A DNA stretch of 64,000 nt from Bacteroidales bacterium (GCA_029974835.1 JARKQN010000071.1:1-64000); one strand, 5' to 3'; counted from the stretch's first letter, positions 9,365 to 18,720 are shown. Notes: generated by a model from the letters alone, not told the origin. A program made the numbers and translations.

Positions 9365-11284
9365 ATGCTACGCAGGTTAACGTTGATAGTCATTCCTGCC
9401 CTGTGCATGGTCTTTCATTCAAATGCACAGGTTGGTGATACTGCCGGGGTCCGTAAACCCCTGCAGTGGACTCTTACGGATGATTATACAACGGAAACCT
9501 CCACAGACCCTGATACGGCCTTCTCTCTTTTCCACAGGTACCGGAAAACCGATAAATTCTCACCTTTCAATGCTTTCACAGGCAATTATGGTCAGCCTCT
9601 GTACCAGGTAAACTTTTTCGACAGGATTACCGATCCTTCCCGTTTCCTTTACCGGCATTACTACCCGTTTATGTTCACCCCTTTTAACCCGGTATTCATG
9701 GATACCAGGGTACCCTTCACAGAGATGGTTTTTTCCTATGCCGGGCCCAGGGAAATGGCCGATCAGACATTCAGAATAAGGCACTCGCAGAATGTAAACA
9801 GATTCCTTAATTTCGGACTGATTTATGACATCGTCAACAGTCTCGGGCAGTACAGTTACCAGAAGACTGATAATAAAAATTTTACTTTCCACTCTTCCTA
9901 CACCGGGGCGAAATATAAATTCTATTTTGCGGCAGGGCTTAATACAATTCTCAATAATGAGAACGGTGGAATAACAGACGAAACACAGCTTCAGAGTTTC
10001 GAACCGCGCGATGTTGAGGTGAAGCTGGGTTCACTGAGCCGTGCAGGCAGTATTCTTAGGAATAACAGTATCCTGGTTGTTCAGAGATTCTCTCCGGGTC
10101 ATGCAGGAAATAAAGGTGATACACTCAGTGAAAAATCATCACCACCCCTTACAGGTACTTTTTCCCACATATTTGTTTGGGAGAGCACCCGCAGGACATA
10201 TTCGGACAGCTACCCTCTGTCGGGATTTTACGATACGGTTTTTATAAGCAACACCGCAACCTTTGATTCTCTCTCCGAAAGGAGCATAAAGAACACTCTG
10301 CGGTTCGATTTCAGCACAAATCCTGCAAGGAAATTCAGGCTTGGAGGCGGTGCAGGCATCGGCCACGAATTTTACAGGTACAGCCAGATAGTACCTTCGG
10401 AACTGAACCCTCCGTCGGACACTGCTGTAAGAAAGGAAAGCAACCTGCTGGTAAAAGGATTGCTTTTCAATGACATAGGTGGTAATTTCAGATGGAAAGC
10501 CTCAGGAGAGCTGTTCCTTGCCGGTTTCAGGGCAGGCGATTTCAGCGTGGAAGGAGAAATAATGAAGACATTCGGCAGGGTGGAGAATCCCCCGTCATGG
10601 AAAATATATGGTTCATTCTCCTCTGTAAAACCTTCATACTGGTATTATTACTGGGGAAGCAACCATTTTAAATGGGAGAATGATTTTCTAAAGGTATTCA
10701 GGGTGGATGCCGGCACAAAACTTACGGTTCCGTCACGGCATTTCCTTTTAAGATTTGATTATGCCATCATTGACAATTACACGGGTTTTGGACACGATAC
10801 CGTTCCCTTTCAGCACACGGGGGGCCTTTCAGTGGCCTCACTTATGTTAGGTAAGGATTTCTCTGCATGGAAATTTCATCTGTCGAATCAGTTACTGCTG
10901 CAGAAGTCGAGTAACAGGGATGTTCTCGACCTTCCTCTGGTCAGCGTAAAATCGGCCGGATATTTCGAACATAACTTCCGCTTCAGAATTACAAACGGGA
11001 ATATCAATACCCAGATCGGCGTTGAGATTCTTTACAATACCGGATATTACGCTTATGGTTTCAATCCTTCCACCGGTGTATATTTCAACCAGTCGTCTGT
11101 AACTACAGGAAACTATCCGCTTCTTACGGCATTCCTGAATGCAAAGCTGAGAAGAACGAGGATCTTTCTCGCACTTGAACATTTCAATTCGGGGTTTACA
11201 GGCTATAACTACTTTATGATTCCGGGTTATCCTCTGAATGTCAGGACTTTCAGGTATGGAATTGCATGGACGTTTTATGATTAA
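9365..11284 (+). CDS. Putative outer-membrane porin (Porin_10-like)
   Basis: This is a 639-residue protein with an N-terminal signal peptide (about residues 1-22, ending HSNAQ) and long runs of alternating hydrophobic/aromatic residues typical of an outer-membrane beta-barrel. It ends in an aromatic-rich strand (RYGIAWTFYD), as expected for BAM substrates. The N-terminal HRYRKTDKFSPFNAFTGNYG region and overall length resemble the Bacteroidota putative porin family (Porin_10). I infer the family from memory of its pattern. No substrate can be assigned. It starts 2 bases after ftsZ, so it may be cotranscribed with the division genes, although its role there is unclear. Confidence 0.75.
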   Translation: MLRRLTLIVIPALCMVFHSNAQVGDTAGVRKPLQWTLTDDYTTETSTDPDTAFSLFHRYRKTDKFSPFNAFTGNYGQPLYQVNFFDRITDPSRFLYRHYYPFMFTPFNPVFMDTRVPFTEMVFSYAGPREMADQTFRIRHSQNVNRFLNFGLIYDIVNSLGQYSYQKTDNKNFTFHSSYTGAKYKFYFAAGLNTILNNENGGITDETQLQSFEPRDVEVKLGSLSRAGSILRNNSILVVQRFSPGHAGNKGDTLSEKSSPPLTGTFSHIFVWESTRRTYSDSYPLSGFYDTVFISNTATFDSLSERSIKNTLRFDFSTNPARKFRLGGGAGIGHEFYRYSQIVPSELNPPSDTAVRKESNLLVKGLLFNDIGGNFRWKASGELFLAGFRAGDFSVEGEIMKTFGRVENPPSWKIYGSFSSVKPSYWYYYWGSNHFKWENDFLKVFRVDAGTKLTVPSRHFLLRFDYAIIDNYTGFGHDTVPFQHTGGLSVASLMLGKDFSAWKFHLSNQLLLQKSSNRDVLDLPLVSVKSAGYFEHNFRFRITNGNINTQIGVEILYNTGYYAYGFNPSTGVYFNQSSVTTGNYPLLTAFLNAKLRRTRIFLALEHFNSGFTGYNYFMIPGYPLNVRTFRYGIAWTFYD

Positions 11285-11294
11285 AAATAATCAC

Positions 11295-11302
11295 TATCTT
11301 TG
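11295..11302 (+). promoter_or_regulatory. -7 promoter element for the MltF-like gene
   Basis: TATCTTTG matches the Bacteroidota primary sigma factor -7 consensus TAnnTTTG and is followed by GC. It lies 31 bases before the TTG start at 11334. A T-run (TTTT, 11273-11276) sits about 19 bases upstream at the place of the -33 element, but there is no exact TTG. Inference from consensus only. Confidence 0.55.
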
Positions 11303-11333
11303 CACCCCGAATTAAGAACCAAAAAAGGGTATA

Positions 11334-12749
11334 TTGATAAGGAGAATATTATTTGCAATTGCTGTTCTATTGCTGTTCTTTTCATGCGACAAAAACATGG
11401 TTCCGTCAGGCCAGCCGAATCTTTATGTGGCTGACCTGGATGTTCTGAGAACCAGAGGGAAGATAACAGCGGTAACCGATTTCAATTCCACGAACTACTT
11501 TATTTACCGTGGTACCCAGATGGGGTTCCACTACGATCTGCTTAAATCATTTTCATCATACACCGGACTGGATATTGAGATTATAACAAGCAATGATATC
11601 AATGCTTCCGTTGAGATGCTTCTTAACGGTGAAGCGGATATTCTGGTATCGGGTCTTGGTGAAAATATCAGGTGGAACAGGAATATCAGACTTACTGATC
11701 CGGTTACTGTTTCAGGGCAGGTGCTTATCCAGCGGAAACCCAACAGGTGGTCGAAGCTAAGCACTGAGGAAATAAAAGGCAGCCTGGTACGTGATGTCAG
11801 AGACCTTGCCGGTAAGACGGTTTATGTGCAGTCGGGGTCAACTGCTGCTGCAACAATAAAGAGTCTCAATGATAACACTGGGGGAAGATTCACCGTGGCG
11901 GAAGTTCCTTACGAGACCGACAAGATAATTTCGATGGTTGCACGGCGGATAATTGATTTTGCCGTTTGTGATGAAAATGTGGCAATCGTCAATGCAACGT
12001 ATAACCCGATAATTGATGTAAGTACCATTATTTCGCAGCCGGCCGGGCTGGCGTGGGGGATAAGGAAAGAGGGGTCGGAGCTTATGGCCGGGGCGATAAA
12101 TGAATGGCTGCAGATGATTAAAGGCAACGGCCTGCACGCAATTCTCTATTCAAATTATTTCAGGAACGAGAACCTCGCCAGGATTGTCAAAAGCGATTTC
12201 TATACGCTTAACACCGGGAAAATGTCGGCATGGGACAATTACATCAAGGCTTACAGTGATTCACTTAACTGGGACTGGCGGCTGCTGGCGTCGCTTATTT
12301 ACCAGGAGTCAGGTTTCAGGCATGATGTGAGATCTTTTGCCGGCGCTTACGGGCTTATGCAGGTATTGCCGTCAACCGGAAGACATTTTGGAATAGATGT
12401 AACATCCTCACCTATAAATAATATTAAGGGAGGCGTGATGTATCTTAGGTACCTGCAGAAATTTTTTGAGGACAAGATACCAGACGAGAACGAACGCCTG
12501 AAATTTGTGCTTGCAGCATATAATGCCGGTGAGGGAAATGTTCTTGATGCCATGAGGCTGGCAGATAAGCACGGAAGAAATCCGATGGTGTGGGATGATA
12601 ATGTCGCATACTTTCTGCTGAAGAAATCTGACCCAGAGTATTACAATGATCCTGTTGTGCAATTCGGTTACTGCAGGGGAGCAGAACCGGTGGCCTATGT
12701 TTCGGAGGTGCTTGCAAGGTATTCCGGCTACAGGAATCTTATCCCCTGA
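11334..12749 (+). CDS. MltF-like membrane-bound lytic murein transglycosylase lipoprotein
   Basis: This family cleaves peptidoglycan glycan strands at the periplasmic face. The 471-residue protein begins with a lipoprotein signal (MIRRILFAIAVLLLFFSC, Cys at residue 18). It then has a periplasmic solute-binding-like domain (about 40-265), and a C-terminal SLT domain with the catalytic-type YQESGFRHDVRSFAGAYGLMQ (about 323-343) and AAYNAGEGNVLDA. The domain order is that of MltF. The start is TTG; only this start retains the positively charged n-region of the signal peptide. The 3' end overlaps the opposite-strand Nudix gene by 11 bases. Confidence 0.9.
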   Translation: MIRRILFAIAVLLLFFSCDKNMVPSGQPNLYVADLDVLRTRGKITAVTDFNSTNYFIYRGTQMGFHYDLLKSFSSYTGLDIEIITSNDINASVEMLLNGEADILVSGLGENIRWNRNIRLTDPVTVSGQVLIQRKPNRWSKLSTEEIKGSLVRDVRDLAGKTVYVQSGSTAAATIKSLNDNTGGRFTVAEVPYETDKIISMVARRIIDFAVCDENVAIVNATYNPIIDVSTIISQPAGLAWGIRKEGSELMAGAINEWLQMIKGNGLHAILYSNYFRNENLARIVKSDFYTLNTGKMSAWDNYIKAYSDSLNWDWRLLASLIYQESGFRHDVRSFAGAYGLMQVLPSTGRHFGIDVTSSPINNIKGGVMYLRYLQKFFEDKIPDENERLKFVLAAYNAGEGNVLDAMRLADKHGRNPMVWDDNVAYFLLKKSDPEYYNDPVVQFGYCRGAEPVAYVSEVLARYSGYRNLIP

Positions 12750-13389
12750 CTTCCGGTCGTGACCTTCTGATAATTTCCAGGAATTCGTTAAAGATCATTG
12801 CAGTTGCGCCCCAGATAACATGTCCCGTGTAATCAAAGTATTTTATTCTGATGTTTTCTCCCCTTACCTTAAAATCACCAGTTTTGATTACCGGTTCTCT
12901 GATAAAACTCTCCATATCGGCTTCAATTAAAAAATCCACCTCGCTTTTCTGAGGAGTGAATACAGGTATGCCTTCGTACCAGCCCGCAAACGGAATTACA
13001 TTGATATTGCTGACATGTATATATAAAGGTGTAAGTTGCCCTATGATTTTTATGTTTTCTGCCGGCAGGCCTGTTTCCTCGGATGTTTCTCTCAGGGCAG
13101 TTTCTTCGGCCGACCTGTCGTTTCTTTCTCTTTTTCCTCCGGGGAAGCTGATTTGTCCGCCGTGTATTCCTTCATAATCGGGCCTTTTGATGAAGACCGT
13201 AAAGAGGCTGCCGTTTAACCTGTAAAGCAGTATCATCACAGCAGCTTCGGCGGTGTCGTGTCGTGGTATCCGGGGAAAGTTTTTGATCAGCCTGTCGGAG
13301 GAAGCCATCTCCCACTGCACCTCTTCACCGGGCAGTCCGGCTTCAAAAGCTTTGACTAATGTTTCTTTACTTATAATCACCGCAGACAA
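12739..13389 (-). CDS. Nudix hydrolase, CoA pyrophosphatase-like
   Basis: This 216-residue protein has a Nudix box at about residues 84-107, including ETALRETSEETGL, which gives the REx2EExGL metal-binding core. The preceding IHGGQISFPGGK is characteristic of the NudL/NUDT7-type CoA diphosphatases. The likely substrate is CoA or an acyl-CoA, inferred from the motif only. It lies 3 bases downstream of the LolC/E-type permease on the same strand, so the two probably share a transcript. Its stop lies within the end of the convergent lytic transglycosylase gene (11-base overlap). Confidence 0.88.
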   Translation of the reverse strand: MSAVIISKETLVKAFEAGLPGEEVQWEMASSDRLIKNFPRIPRHDTAEAAVMILLYRLNGSLFTVFIKRPDYEGIHGGQISFPGGKRERNDRSAEETALRETSEETGLPAENIKIIGQLTPLYIHVSNINVIPFAGWYEGIPVFTPQKSEVDFLIEADMESFIREPVIKTGDFKVRGENIRIKYFDYTGHVIWGATAMIFNEFLEIIRRSRPEVRG

Positions 13390-13392
13390 GCG

Positions 13393-14637
13393 TTAATCAT
13401 ATCTTATTGCCTTAACCGGAGTGATCCTGCTTATGAGCTGCGCAGGAACCAGAAGTACAAGTATTATGGCTGCCATTGTACCGGCATTAAGTAGGAGTAT
13501 ATGAACAATATCGATGTTTACCGGAACGCTCCTTATATAATATGAAGAGGGATCCAGGGTGATCAGTCCGGTGTGCAGCTGCAGCAGGGCCAGGCCGATA
13601 CCTGTTATATTTCCCCAGAGGAGCCCCTTGAAAATCAGCCATGCGGCCTGGTGGAGGAAGATTTTGCGGATGGTCTTGTCTTCAGTGCCCAGCGCTTTAA
13701 GCACACCTATCATGTTGGTTTTTTCAAGAATAAGGATTATAAGACCCGACACCATGTTAAAACCGGCCACCACAAGCATAAGCACTATAATCACGAGCAC
13801 ATTCATGTCCTGAAAGCCAAGCCAGTCGAATATCTGAGGGTATCTCATCCTGATATTTGTGACTTTCACTTTGGGCTCGTCGGGCATCAGCCTGTATCCT
13901 GTCATGTCTCTCACAGCCATGGTCATCTGGTCAAGTCTGGCGAAGTCGTCAATAAAAATTTCAAAACCGCTTACCTCATCATCCTTCCAGCCGTTAAGGC
14001 GCTTAATATGGTGGATGTCGCAGAAAACATATATCCTGTCGAACTCTTCAAGGCTGGTTTCATATATCCCGGTTATTGTGAATTTTCTCATCCTGGGCGG
14101 GTCCTGGATAAAATGCATTGCAAACGAATCTCCCGTTTTAAGCCGGAGCAGCGACGAGAGTTTTTTTGAGATTACAACACTGTTGGTTGAAGATGAGTCG
14201 CTTACAGTGAAAATTGTACCGTCCACCAGGCAGCTTTGGAAAAAGCTCCAGTCGAAGTCGGGCCCAATACCTTTTAATACCACGCCCTGTATGTCCGTCT
14301 CCGTTTTGATAATCCCGGCCTTAAGCCCGAAGACCTGTATATGACGGATGCCCGGCAGTTTCCTGAGGGCCGGAAGAAATTCAAGATTTGTGGTTATGGG
14401 TGATGTTTCGTATGAAATGTTTGAATCAAAATTCACTATCTGGATATGGCTTCCGAACCCCGTAATTTTATCGGTAATCTGTTTCTTGAACCCGGTAAGG
14501 ATGGAAACTGCCAGAAGCATGACGGCCAGGCCGACAGCTATGCCGGCCACTGCAATGACATTTATGGGACGGGAGAAGGATGTCCCCTGCCTCCTTTCCC
14601 GGATGAGCCTCTGTGCTATAAATAAAGGAAGGTTCAT
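13393..14637 (-). CDS. LolC/LolE-type ABC transporter permease (FtsX family)
   Basis: This 414-residue membrane protein has one N-terminal transmembrane helix (about 27-48), a periplasmic domain of MacB_PCD type, and three C-terminal helices forming an FtsX domain. The N-terminus (MNLPLFIAQRLIRERRQGTSFSRPINVIAVAGIAVGL region) is that of the lipoprotein-releasing LolC/E permeases. Such permeases extract lipoproteins from the inner membrane when paired with a LolD ATPase. No ATPase is adjacent; the only LolD-like gene in the window is at 55.3 kb. Assignment to lipoprotein release is inference from family. Confidence 0.85.
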   Translation of the reverse strand: MNLPLFIAQRLIRERRQGTSFSRPINVIAVAGIAVGLAVMLLAVSILTGFKKQITDKITGFGSHIQIVNFDSNISYETSPITTNLEFLPALRKLPGIRHIQVFGLKAGIIKTETDIQGVVLKGIGPDFDWSFFQSCLVDGTIFTVSDSSSTNSVVISKKLSSLLRLKTGDSFAMHFIQDPPRMRKFTITGIYETSLEEFDRIYVFCDIHHIKRLNGWKDDEVSGFEIFIDDFARLDQMTMAVRDMTGYRLMPDEPKVKVTNIRMRYPQIFDWLGFQDMNVLVIIVLMLVVAGFNMVSGLIILILEKTNMIGVLKALGTEDKTIRKIFLHQAAWLIFKGLLWGNITGIGLALLQLHTGLITLDPSSYYIRSVPVNIDIVHILLLNAGTMAAIILVLLVPAQLISRITPVKAIRYD

Positions 14638-14653
14638 TTTATGTTAACGGAGC

Positions 14654-14661
14654 CAAAGTTA
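14654..14661 (-). promoter_or_regulatory. -7 promoter element for the permease/Nudix pair
   Basis: Read on the minus strand, TAACTTTG matches TAnnTTTG and lies 17 bases before the permease ATG, giving a short leader. No TTG is found at the ideal 19-base spacing. Consensus-based inference. Confidence 0.5.
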
Positions 14662-14761
14662 GCAATTAAAATTTCCGGATGTTCACAAGTGTTCTTTACT
14701 CTCTTCAGGCGTTGGTAGCTGACCTGACAAAAACCCGGCTTCGGCCAATTTAAGATTAGGG

Positions 14762-14804
14762 AATGGCACGCGGATGACGCGGATGCGGCGGATAAACGCG
14801 GATC
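14762..14804. repeat. Direct repeat copy 1 (43 bp, CGCGGAT-rich)
   Basis: 43 bases from AATGGCACGCGGATGACG to CGGATC. They are repeated at 14,855-14,897 with only two differences (G/A at the ninth base and A/G near the end). Internally it contains four copies of the heptamer-like GCGGATr. Not coding. Confidence 0.85.
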
Positions 14805-14854
14805 AATTCCGCGACGATCTGCGTTCCATTGGTTTTCAGTTTATACAGCAAGGA

Positions 14855-14897
14855 AATGGCACACGGATGACGCGGATGCGGCGGATGAACGCGGATC
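14855..14897. repeat. Direct repeat copy 2 (43 bp, CGCGGAT-rich)
   Basis: Second copy, 41 of 43 bases identical to 14,762-14,804, starting 93 bases after it. A more diverged and partly inverted relative (ATCCGCGAAAATCCGCGCTG) lies at about 15,003-15,024. The phrase GCGTTCCnTnTGGTTTT recurs at about 14,821-14,836 and 15,040-15,056. Confidence 0.85.
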
Positions 14898-15141
14898 CCG
14901 CCTGCGTCGGGAGCGCTGATGAACGCAGATTAATCCGCATTAAATTGTTTTTCACGTTTTACAATACAAATATGACGACAAGTACATGATTGAGCGAAGA
15001 TAGATCCGCGAAAATCCGCGCTGAAATCGGCGGCAATACGCGTTCCGTCTGGTTTTAATTTTCTGCTCCTTTAAGTCGTATTCTGTTCTTAAAAAATCAT
15101 AGATTTACCTGTTATTTGCTGGTCCTGAAAAAGTACCCGTC

Positions 15142-16308
15142 ATGAAAATATTCAGTCTGTTAATCATCCGGCTTTTTCTGTTCCTGACTGCATGCGGCAG
15201 CACCGGCCGGGGAGTTATCACGGGCGACATGCAGCCGTCGGAGTATTTGAAAATACTGAAAGGGAAGAGGGTGGCTGTTGTTGCCAACCAGGCTTCGGTG
15301 GCAGGGGAGAGACATGCCGTGGATGAACTTCTGGAACACGGTGTGAACATCATCCTGATTTTTGCGCCTGAGCACGGTTTCCGCGACCTTGCCGATGCAG
15401 GGCAGAAAATAACGGATGGAAAAGACCCGCTTACGGGCCTCCCTGTTGTAAGTCTTTACGGCAAAACGGTGAAGCCTTCCTCCGGACAGATGAAAGGCAT
15501 TGATGCAGTGGTTTACGACATTCAGGATGTGGGCGCAAGGTTTTATACCTATATCTCAACGATGCATTATGTTATGGAGAGCTGCGCAGAAAACAACGTG
15601 ATGTTCGTGGTTCTGGACCGGCCGAATCCAAACGGATTTTATGTAGATGGCAACATCCCCGACATGGCTCACAGGTCATTCGTTTGTATGCACCCTGTCC
15701 CTGTGGTTCACGGGATGACCACAGGTGAATATGCAGGGATGATAAACGGGGAGGGATGGCTTGAAGGGGGTAAGAAGTGTGACCTCAGGGTGGTAAAGTG
15801 TAAGAACTATTCTCACAATACTCATTATGAACTGCCGGTAAAACCATCACCAAACCTTCCCAATCAGACGGCGGTCTGGCTGTATCCTTCATTGTGCTTC
15901 TTTGAAGGTACGGTCATCTCATGCGGCCGGGGCACGGATTTTCCATTCCAGGCATTTGGCCATCCGCTTCTTCCCGACAGGGGTTTCAGCTTCACGCCGC
16001 AGAGTGTGCCCGGTGCCGCCAATCCGCCACTGCTCGGACAAAAATGTTACGGGACGGATCTCAGAGACGCAATAAAGGACGGAACTGTACCCCGTCCAAA
16101 TTTAAATCCTGAATGGTTAATTCAGGCATACCGGGATTTTCCTGACAAAGATAATTTCTTCAACAGCTATTTTGATGTACTGGCAGGCGGACCTGAACTG
16201 CGGGAGCAGATAATAAGGGGTTTGAGTGCGGGGGAAATCAGAGCATCATGGAGGGACGGACTGGAAAAATTCAGCCGGATAAGGAAGAAATACCTGTTGT
16301 ATGATTGA
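15142..16308 (+). CDS. DUF1343 / NamZ-like exo-beta-N-acetylmuramidase lipoprotein
   Basis: This 388-residue protein has a short lipoprotein signal (LFLFLTAC, Cys at residue 18) and the DUF1343 pattern throughout: LIFAPEHGFRG-like IFAPEHGFRD, VYDIQDVGARFYTYISTMHYVME, VLDRPNPNG and VHGMTTGEYA. The family includes NamZ of Bacillus subtilis, which releases terminal MurNAc from peptidoglycan fragments. A role in cell-wall turnover outside the cytoplasm is therefore likely. The gene stands alone between a repeat region and a convergent aminotransferase gene. Confidence 0.9.
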   Translation: MKIFSLLIIRLFLFLTACGSTGRGVITGDMQPSEYLKILKGKRVAVVANQASVAGERHAVDELLEHGVNIILIFAPEHGFRDLADAGQKITDGKDPLTGLPVVSLYGKTVKPSSGQMKGIDAVVYDIQDVGARFYTYISTMHYVMESCAENNVMFVVLDRPNPNGFYVDGNIPDMAHRSFVCMHPVPVVHGMTTGEYAGMINGEGWLEGGKKCDLRVVKCKNYSHNTHYELPVKPSPNLPNQTAVWLYPSLCFFEGTVISCGRGTDFPFQAFGHPLLPDRGFSFTPQSVPGAANPPLLGQKCYGTDLRDAIKDGTVPRPNLNPEWLIQAYRDFPDKDNFFNSYFDVLAGGPELREQIIRGLSAGEIRASWRDGLEKFSRIRKKYLLYD

Positions 16309-16341
16309 AATGAAAGAAGGTGTGATTTACAGATTTTCCGG

Positions 16342-17544
16342 TTAATTTCCGGTTCTCCCCGGATAAACCTTCAAAGCTTCTTCCAGCACTTTCATGGCGC
16401 CCTTTAAGTCTTCGATATTGAGCACGTAGGCAATTCTTGCCTCGTTTCTGCCAAGCCCTGGCGTTGAGTAGAAGCCGGAGGCAGGGGCAATCATAACTGT
16501 ATGATTATTGTATTCGAACTCCTCAAGAAGCCATTGGGCGAACCTGTCGGCGTCATCTACCGGCAGCCTGACAACCGTATAAAATGCCCCTTTTGGTTTC
16601 GGGCAGTAAACGCCTGGTATCCTGTTAAGAGCTTCAACCATGTAGTTCCTTCGTGCAGTGTATTCCCTGTTTACTTCGCGGAAGTAGTCGGGAGGTGTAC
16701 CGAGGGATGCTTCGGCAACTATCTGGCCGAGGCCCGGAGGTGAGAGTCTTGCCTGTGCAAACTTAAGGGCAGTGCCGGTTACCTCGCGGTTGCGTGTTAC
16801 GATGGCCCCTATCCTTACCCCGCATTCGCTGTATCTCTTTGAAACAGAATCGAACATCACAACATTCTGCTCAATTCCTTCAAGGTTCATTGCGGAGAAA
16901 TGAAGCGCACCGTCATAACAGAACTCCCGGTATACCTCGTCGGAAAACAGATATATATCATGCTTCTTAACTATGTCGCGCAGCATCAGCAACTCTTCCT
17001 TTGAGTACAGATAGCCGGTCGGGTTGTTGGGATTGCAGATTAGAATGCCTTTTGTTTTCGGGGAGATCTTTTTTTCGATCTCGGAAATCGGCGGAAGTGC
17101 GAAGTCGTCGTCTATGTTCGAAGTTACCGGTACAATCTTAATTCCGCCGGCAGTGGCAAAGCCGTTGTAGTTTGCATAGAAGGGTTCGGGTGTAATAATC
17201 TCCTCGCCGGGGTTTACGCACGACATAAGCGTGAAAAGTACCGCTTCCGAACCGCCGGTGGTGACAAGAATGTTGCTGAAGTCAATGTCAATGCCAATAG
17301 ATTTATAATAGCCGGCCAGTTTGCGGCGATACGATTCATTGCCGGCCGAATGTGAATATTCAAGTATTTTGATATTCAGGTTCCTTACTGCATTGAGGGC
17401 AACCTCCGGAGTCGGGATATCGGGCTGGCCGATGTTGAGGTGGAAAACCTTCCGGCCTTTCCGTTTCGCTTCTTCGCTGTACGGAACAAGCTTCCTTATC
17501 GGAGATGGTGGCATTGCACGGCCTTTGTCGGATATTGAAGGCAT
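16342..17544 (-). CDS. Pyridoxal-phosphate-dependent class I aminotransferase
   Basis: This 400-residue cytosolic enzyme has a fold-type I aminotransferase pattern: NPNNPTG at residues 171-177, SDEVY at 201-205, and the PLP-binding lysine K236 in SVSKRYSECGVRIG. It belongs to the aspartate/aromatic aminotransferase group (class I/II). The amino-acid substrate cannot be decided from sequence alone. It is monocistronic as far as can be seen, and convergent with the NamZ-like gene. Confidence 0.92.
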   Translation of the reverse strand: MPSISDKGRAMPPSPIRKLVPYSEEAKRKGRKVFHLNIGQPDIPTPEVALNAVRNLNIKILEYSHSAGNESYRRKLAGYYKSIGIDIDFSNILVTTGGSEAVLFTLMSCVNPGEEIITPEPFYANYNGFATAGGIKIVPVTSNIDDDFALPPISEIEKKISPKTKGILICNPNNPTGYLYSKEELLMLRDIVKKHDIYLFSDEVYREFCYDGALHFSAMNLEGIEQNVVMFDSVSKRYSECGVRIGAIVTRNREVTGTALKFAQARLSPPGLGQIVAEASLGTPPDYFREVNREYTARRNYMVEALNRIPGVYCPKPKGAFYTVVRLPVDDADRFAQWLLEEFEYNNHTVMIAPASGFYSTPGLGRNEARIAYVLNIEDLKGAMKVLEEALKVYPGRTGN

Positions 17545-17566
17545 AAGAGAAAAGTTGATTTAAATA

Positions 17567-17574
17567 CAAATGTA
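17567..17574 (-). promoter_or_regulatory. -7 promoter element for the aminotransferase
   Basis: On the minus strand TACATTTG matches TAnnTTTG exactly and lies 22 bases upstream of the ATG. A TTT sits 18 bases further upstream in the -33 position. Consensus-based inference. Confidence 0.5.
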
Positions 17575-17690
17575 AGGAATTTGTGAAATGGGAAACGATG
17601 ATTTTTGGCAATATGGACAGATATTTGTCTGTAAGGAGTTAATGGGATAGCGGAAGAATCGGCAGATTTGAGATTTAAAAGCTGTACTGA

Positions 17691-18683
17691 TTAATTCTTT
17701 TCCACAAGAATGGCACAGTTCAGTTTTACCACCTCTGCGCAGAAATCAAAGTTGCAGGCTGCTGATACATCGTAAAGTGTGTGGTAATTCGGGTCGGGTG
17801 CCTGCCCGATGAAAAACAGGGCCTGATAACCCTTCAGGGAATAGGGATAACTGTCGCTCTGTTTCTGGTATTTGTTGTCGTTAATGAATTTCAGGCATGT
17901 GTATTTCTTTGCCAGGGTTTCTGCACCAAGCCTCAGTTCGTGGGAGTTGTCATAATCAATGATGTTCACAATCCAGTTCTGCTTATCAGTAAAGGGACAA
18001 AAGGCAACCATGTCGTTGTTAAGCATGCAACGCAGCTTAAGATTTTGCTCTGCGGCAGAAGCCGAATGGGCATAACTGCCTTTAAGTCCAAGCTCTTCCG
18101 CCGCGTAGGTTATGAATAGTATCCTGCTCTTTGGTATATAATTGTTTTTCTTCATCACCCTTGCAACCTCAAGAACAGTTGCAACTCCGCTTGCATTGTC
18201 GTTAGCCCCGTAAGCTTTGATAAACGGATCTCCTGATGATGAAGATAAAATATTGTCATGGTGTGCCCCGATAATGCTTGCAGTGTCGTCCTGCACCAGA
18301 CCTTCAAGGGTTGCAATTACATTATACTGCCACAGGGAATAGCTTACCTGCCTGTAGGTGACATTAATCATGAAAGAGTCGAGCCTTGTTTCAGAATAAC
18401 CCATTCTGATAAACCGGTTTCTTATGGCCACAGCCACCTGCCTGCGGTTATCAGCAAGTGAAAACCTGGTGCCCATCGATTCAAGCCACAGTACATTGGC
18501 CTTTATCGAATCGGCTTTAACCGATCCGGCAAGGGCTTCACTGATCAGCTCTTTGAGGTTCCGGGGTGGTTCTTCCTTTGAACATCCCGCCATCCAGAAT
18601 AACAGAACCGCAGGGATGATAAAATGAAAAAAATTTTTTCTCAGGCAGAAGCCATGGCTGAAAGCAGTATCTGAAATCTTCAT
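17691..18683 (-). CDS. M28 family metallopeptidase lipoprotein
   Basis: This is a predicted zinc aminopeptidase or glutaminyl cyclase-like exopeptidase, anchored by lipid. I take the ATG at 18683 (330 residues). An upstream in-frame ATG at 18731 would extend into the valS promoter and add nothing signal-like. A lipobox LLFWMAGC places the lipidated Cys at residue 34. Metal-ligand motifs are GAHHDN (140-144), GANDNASG (159-166) and AAEELGLKGS (194-203), with a histidine late in PNYHTLYD. The sequence is complete for the family. It is transcribed divergently from valS, with 75 bases between starts. Confidence 0.88.
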   Translation of the reverse strand: MKISDTAFSHGFCLRKNFFHFIIPAVLLFWMAGCSKEEPPRNLKELISEALAGSVKADSIKANVLWLESMGTRFSLADNRRQVAVAIRNRFIRMGYSETRLDSFMINVTYRQVSYSLWQYNVIATLEGLVQDDTASIIGAHHDNILSSSSGDPFIKAYGANDNASGVATVLEVARVMKKNNYIPKSRILFITYAAEELGLKGSYAHSASAAEQNLKLRCMLNNDMVAFCPFTDKQNWIVNIIDYDNSHELRLGAETLAKKYTCLKFINDNKYQKQSDSYPYSLKGYQALFFIGQAPDPNYHTLYDVSAACNFDFCAEVVKLNCAILVEKN

Positions 18684-18720
18684 GTTTAGCCGTTGCACCC
18701 GGCTAATATAGTAAATTTTG

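Larger units (their letters stand above)
14638..15141. other. Intergenic region with CGCGGAT-rich repeats
   Basis: About 500 bases between divergently transcribed genes, with no credible coding frame. The left end holds the permease promoter. The middle (14,762-15,060) is a patchwork of degenerate repeats built on CGCGGAT, GCGGATGA and GCGTTCCxTxTGGTTTT. The last ~80 bases before the NamZ-like gene hold no recognisable promoter of the usual consensus. Confidence 0.7.
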
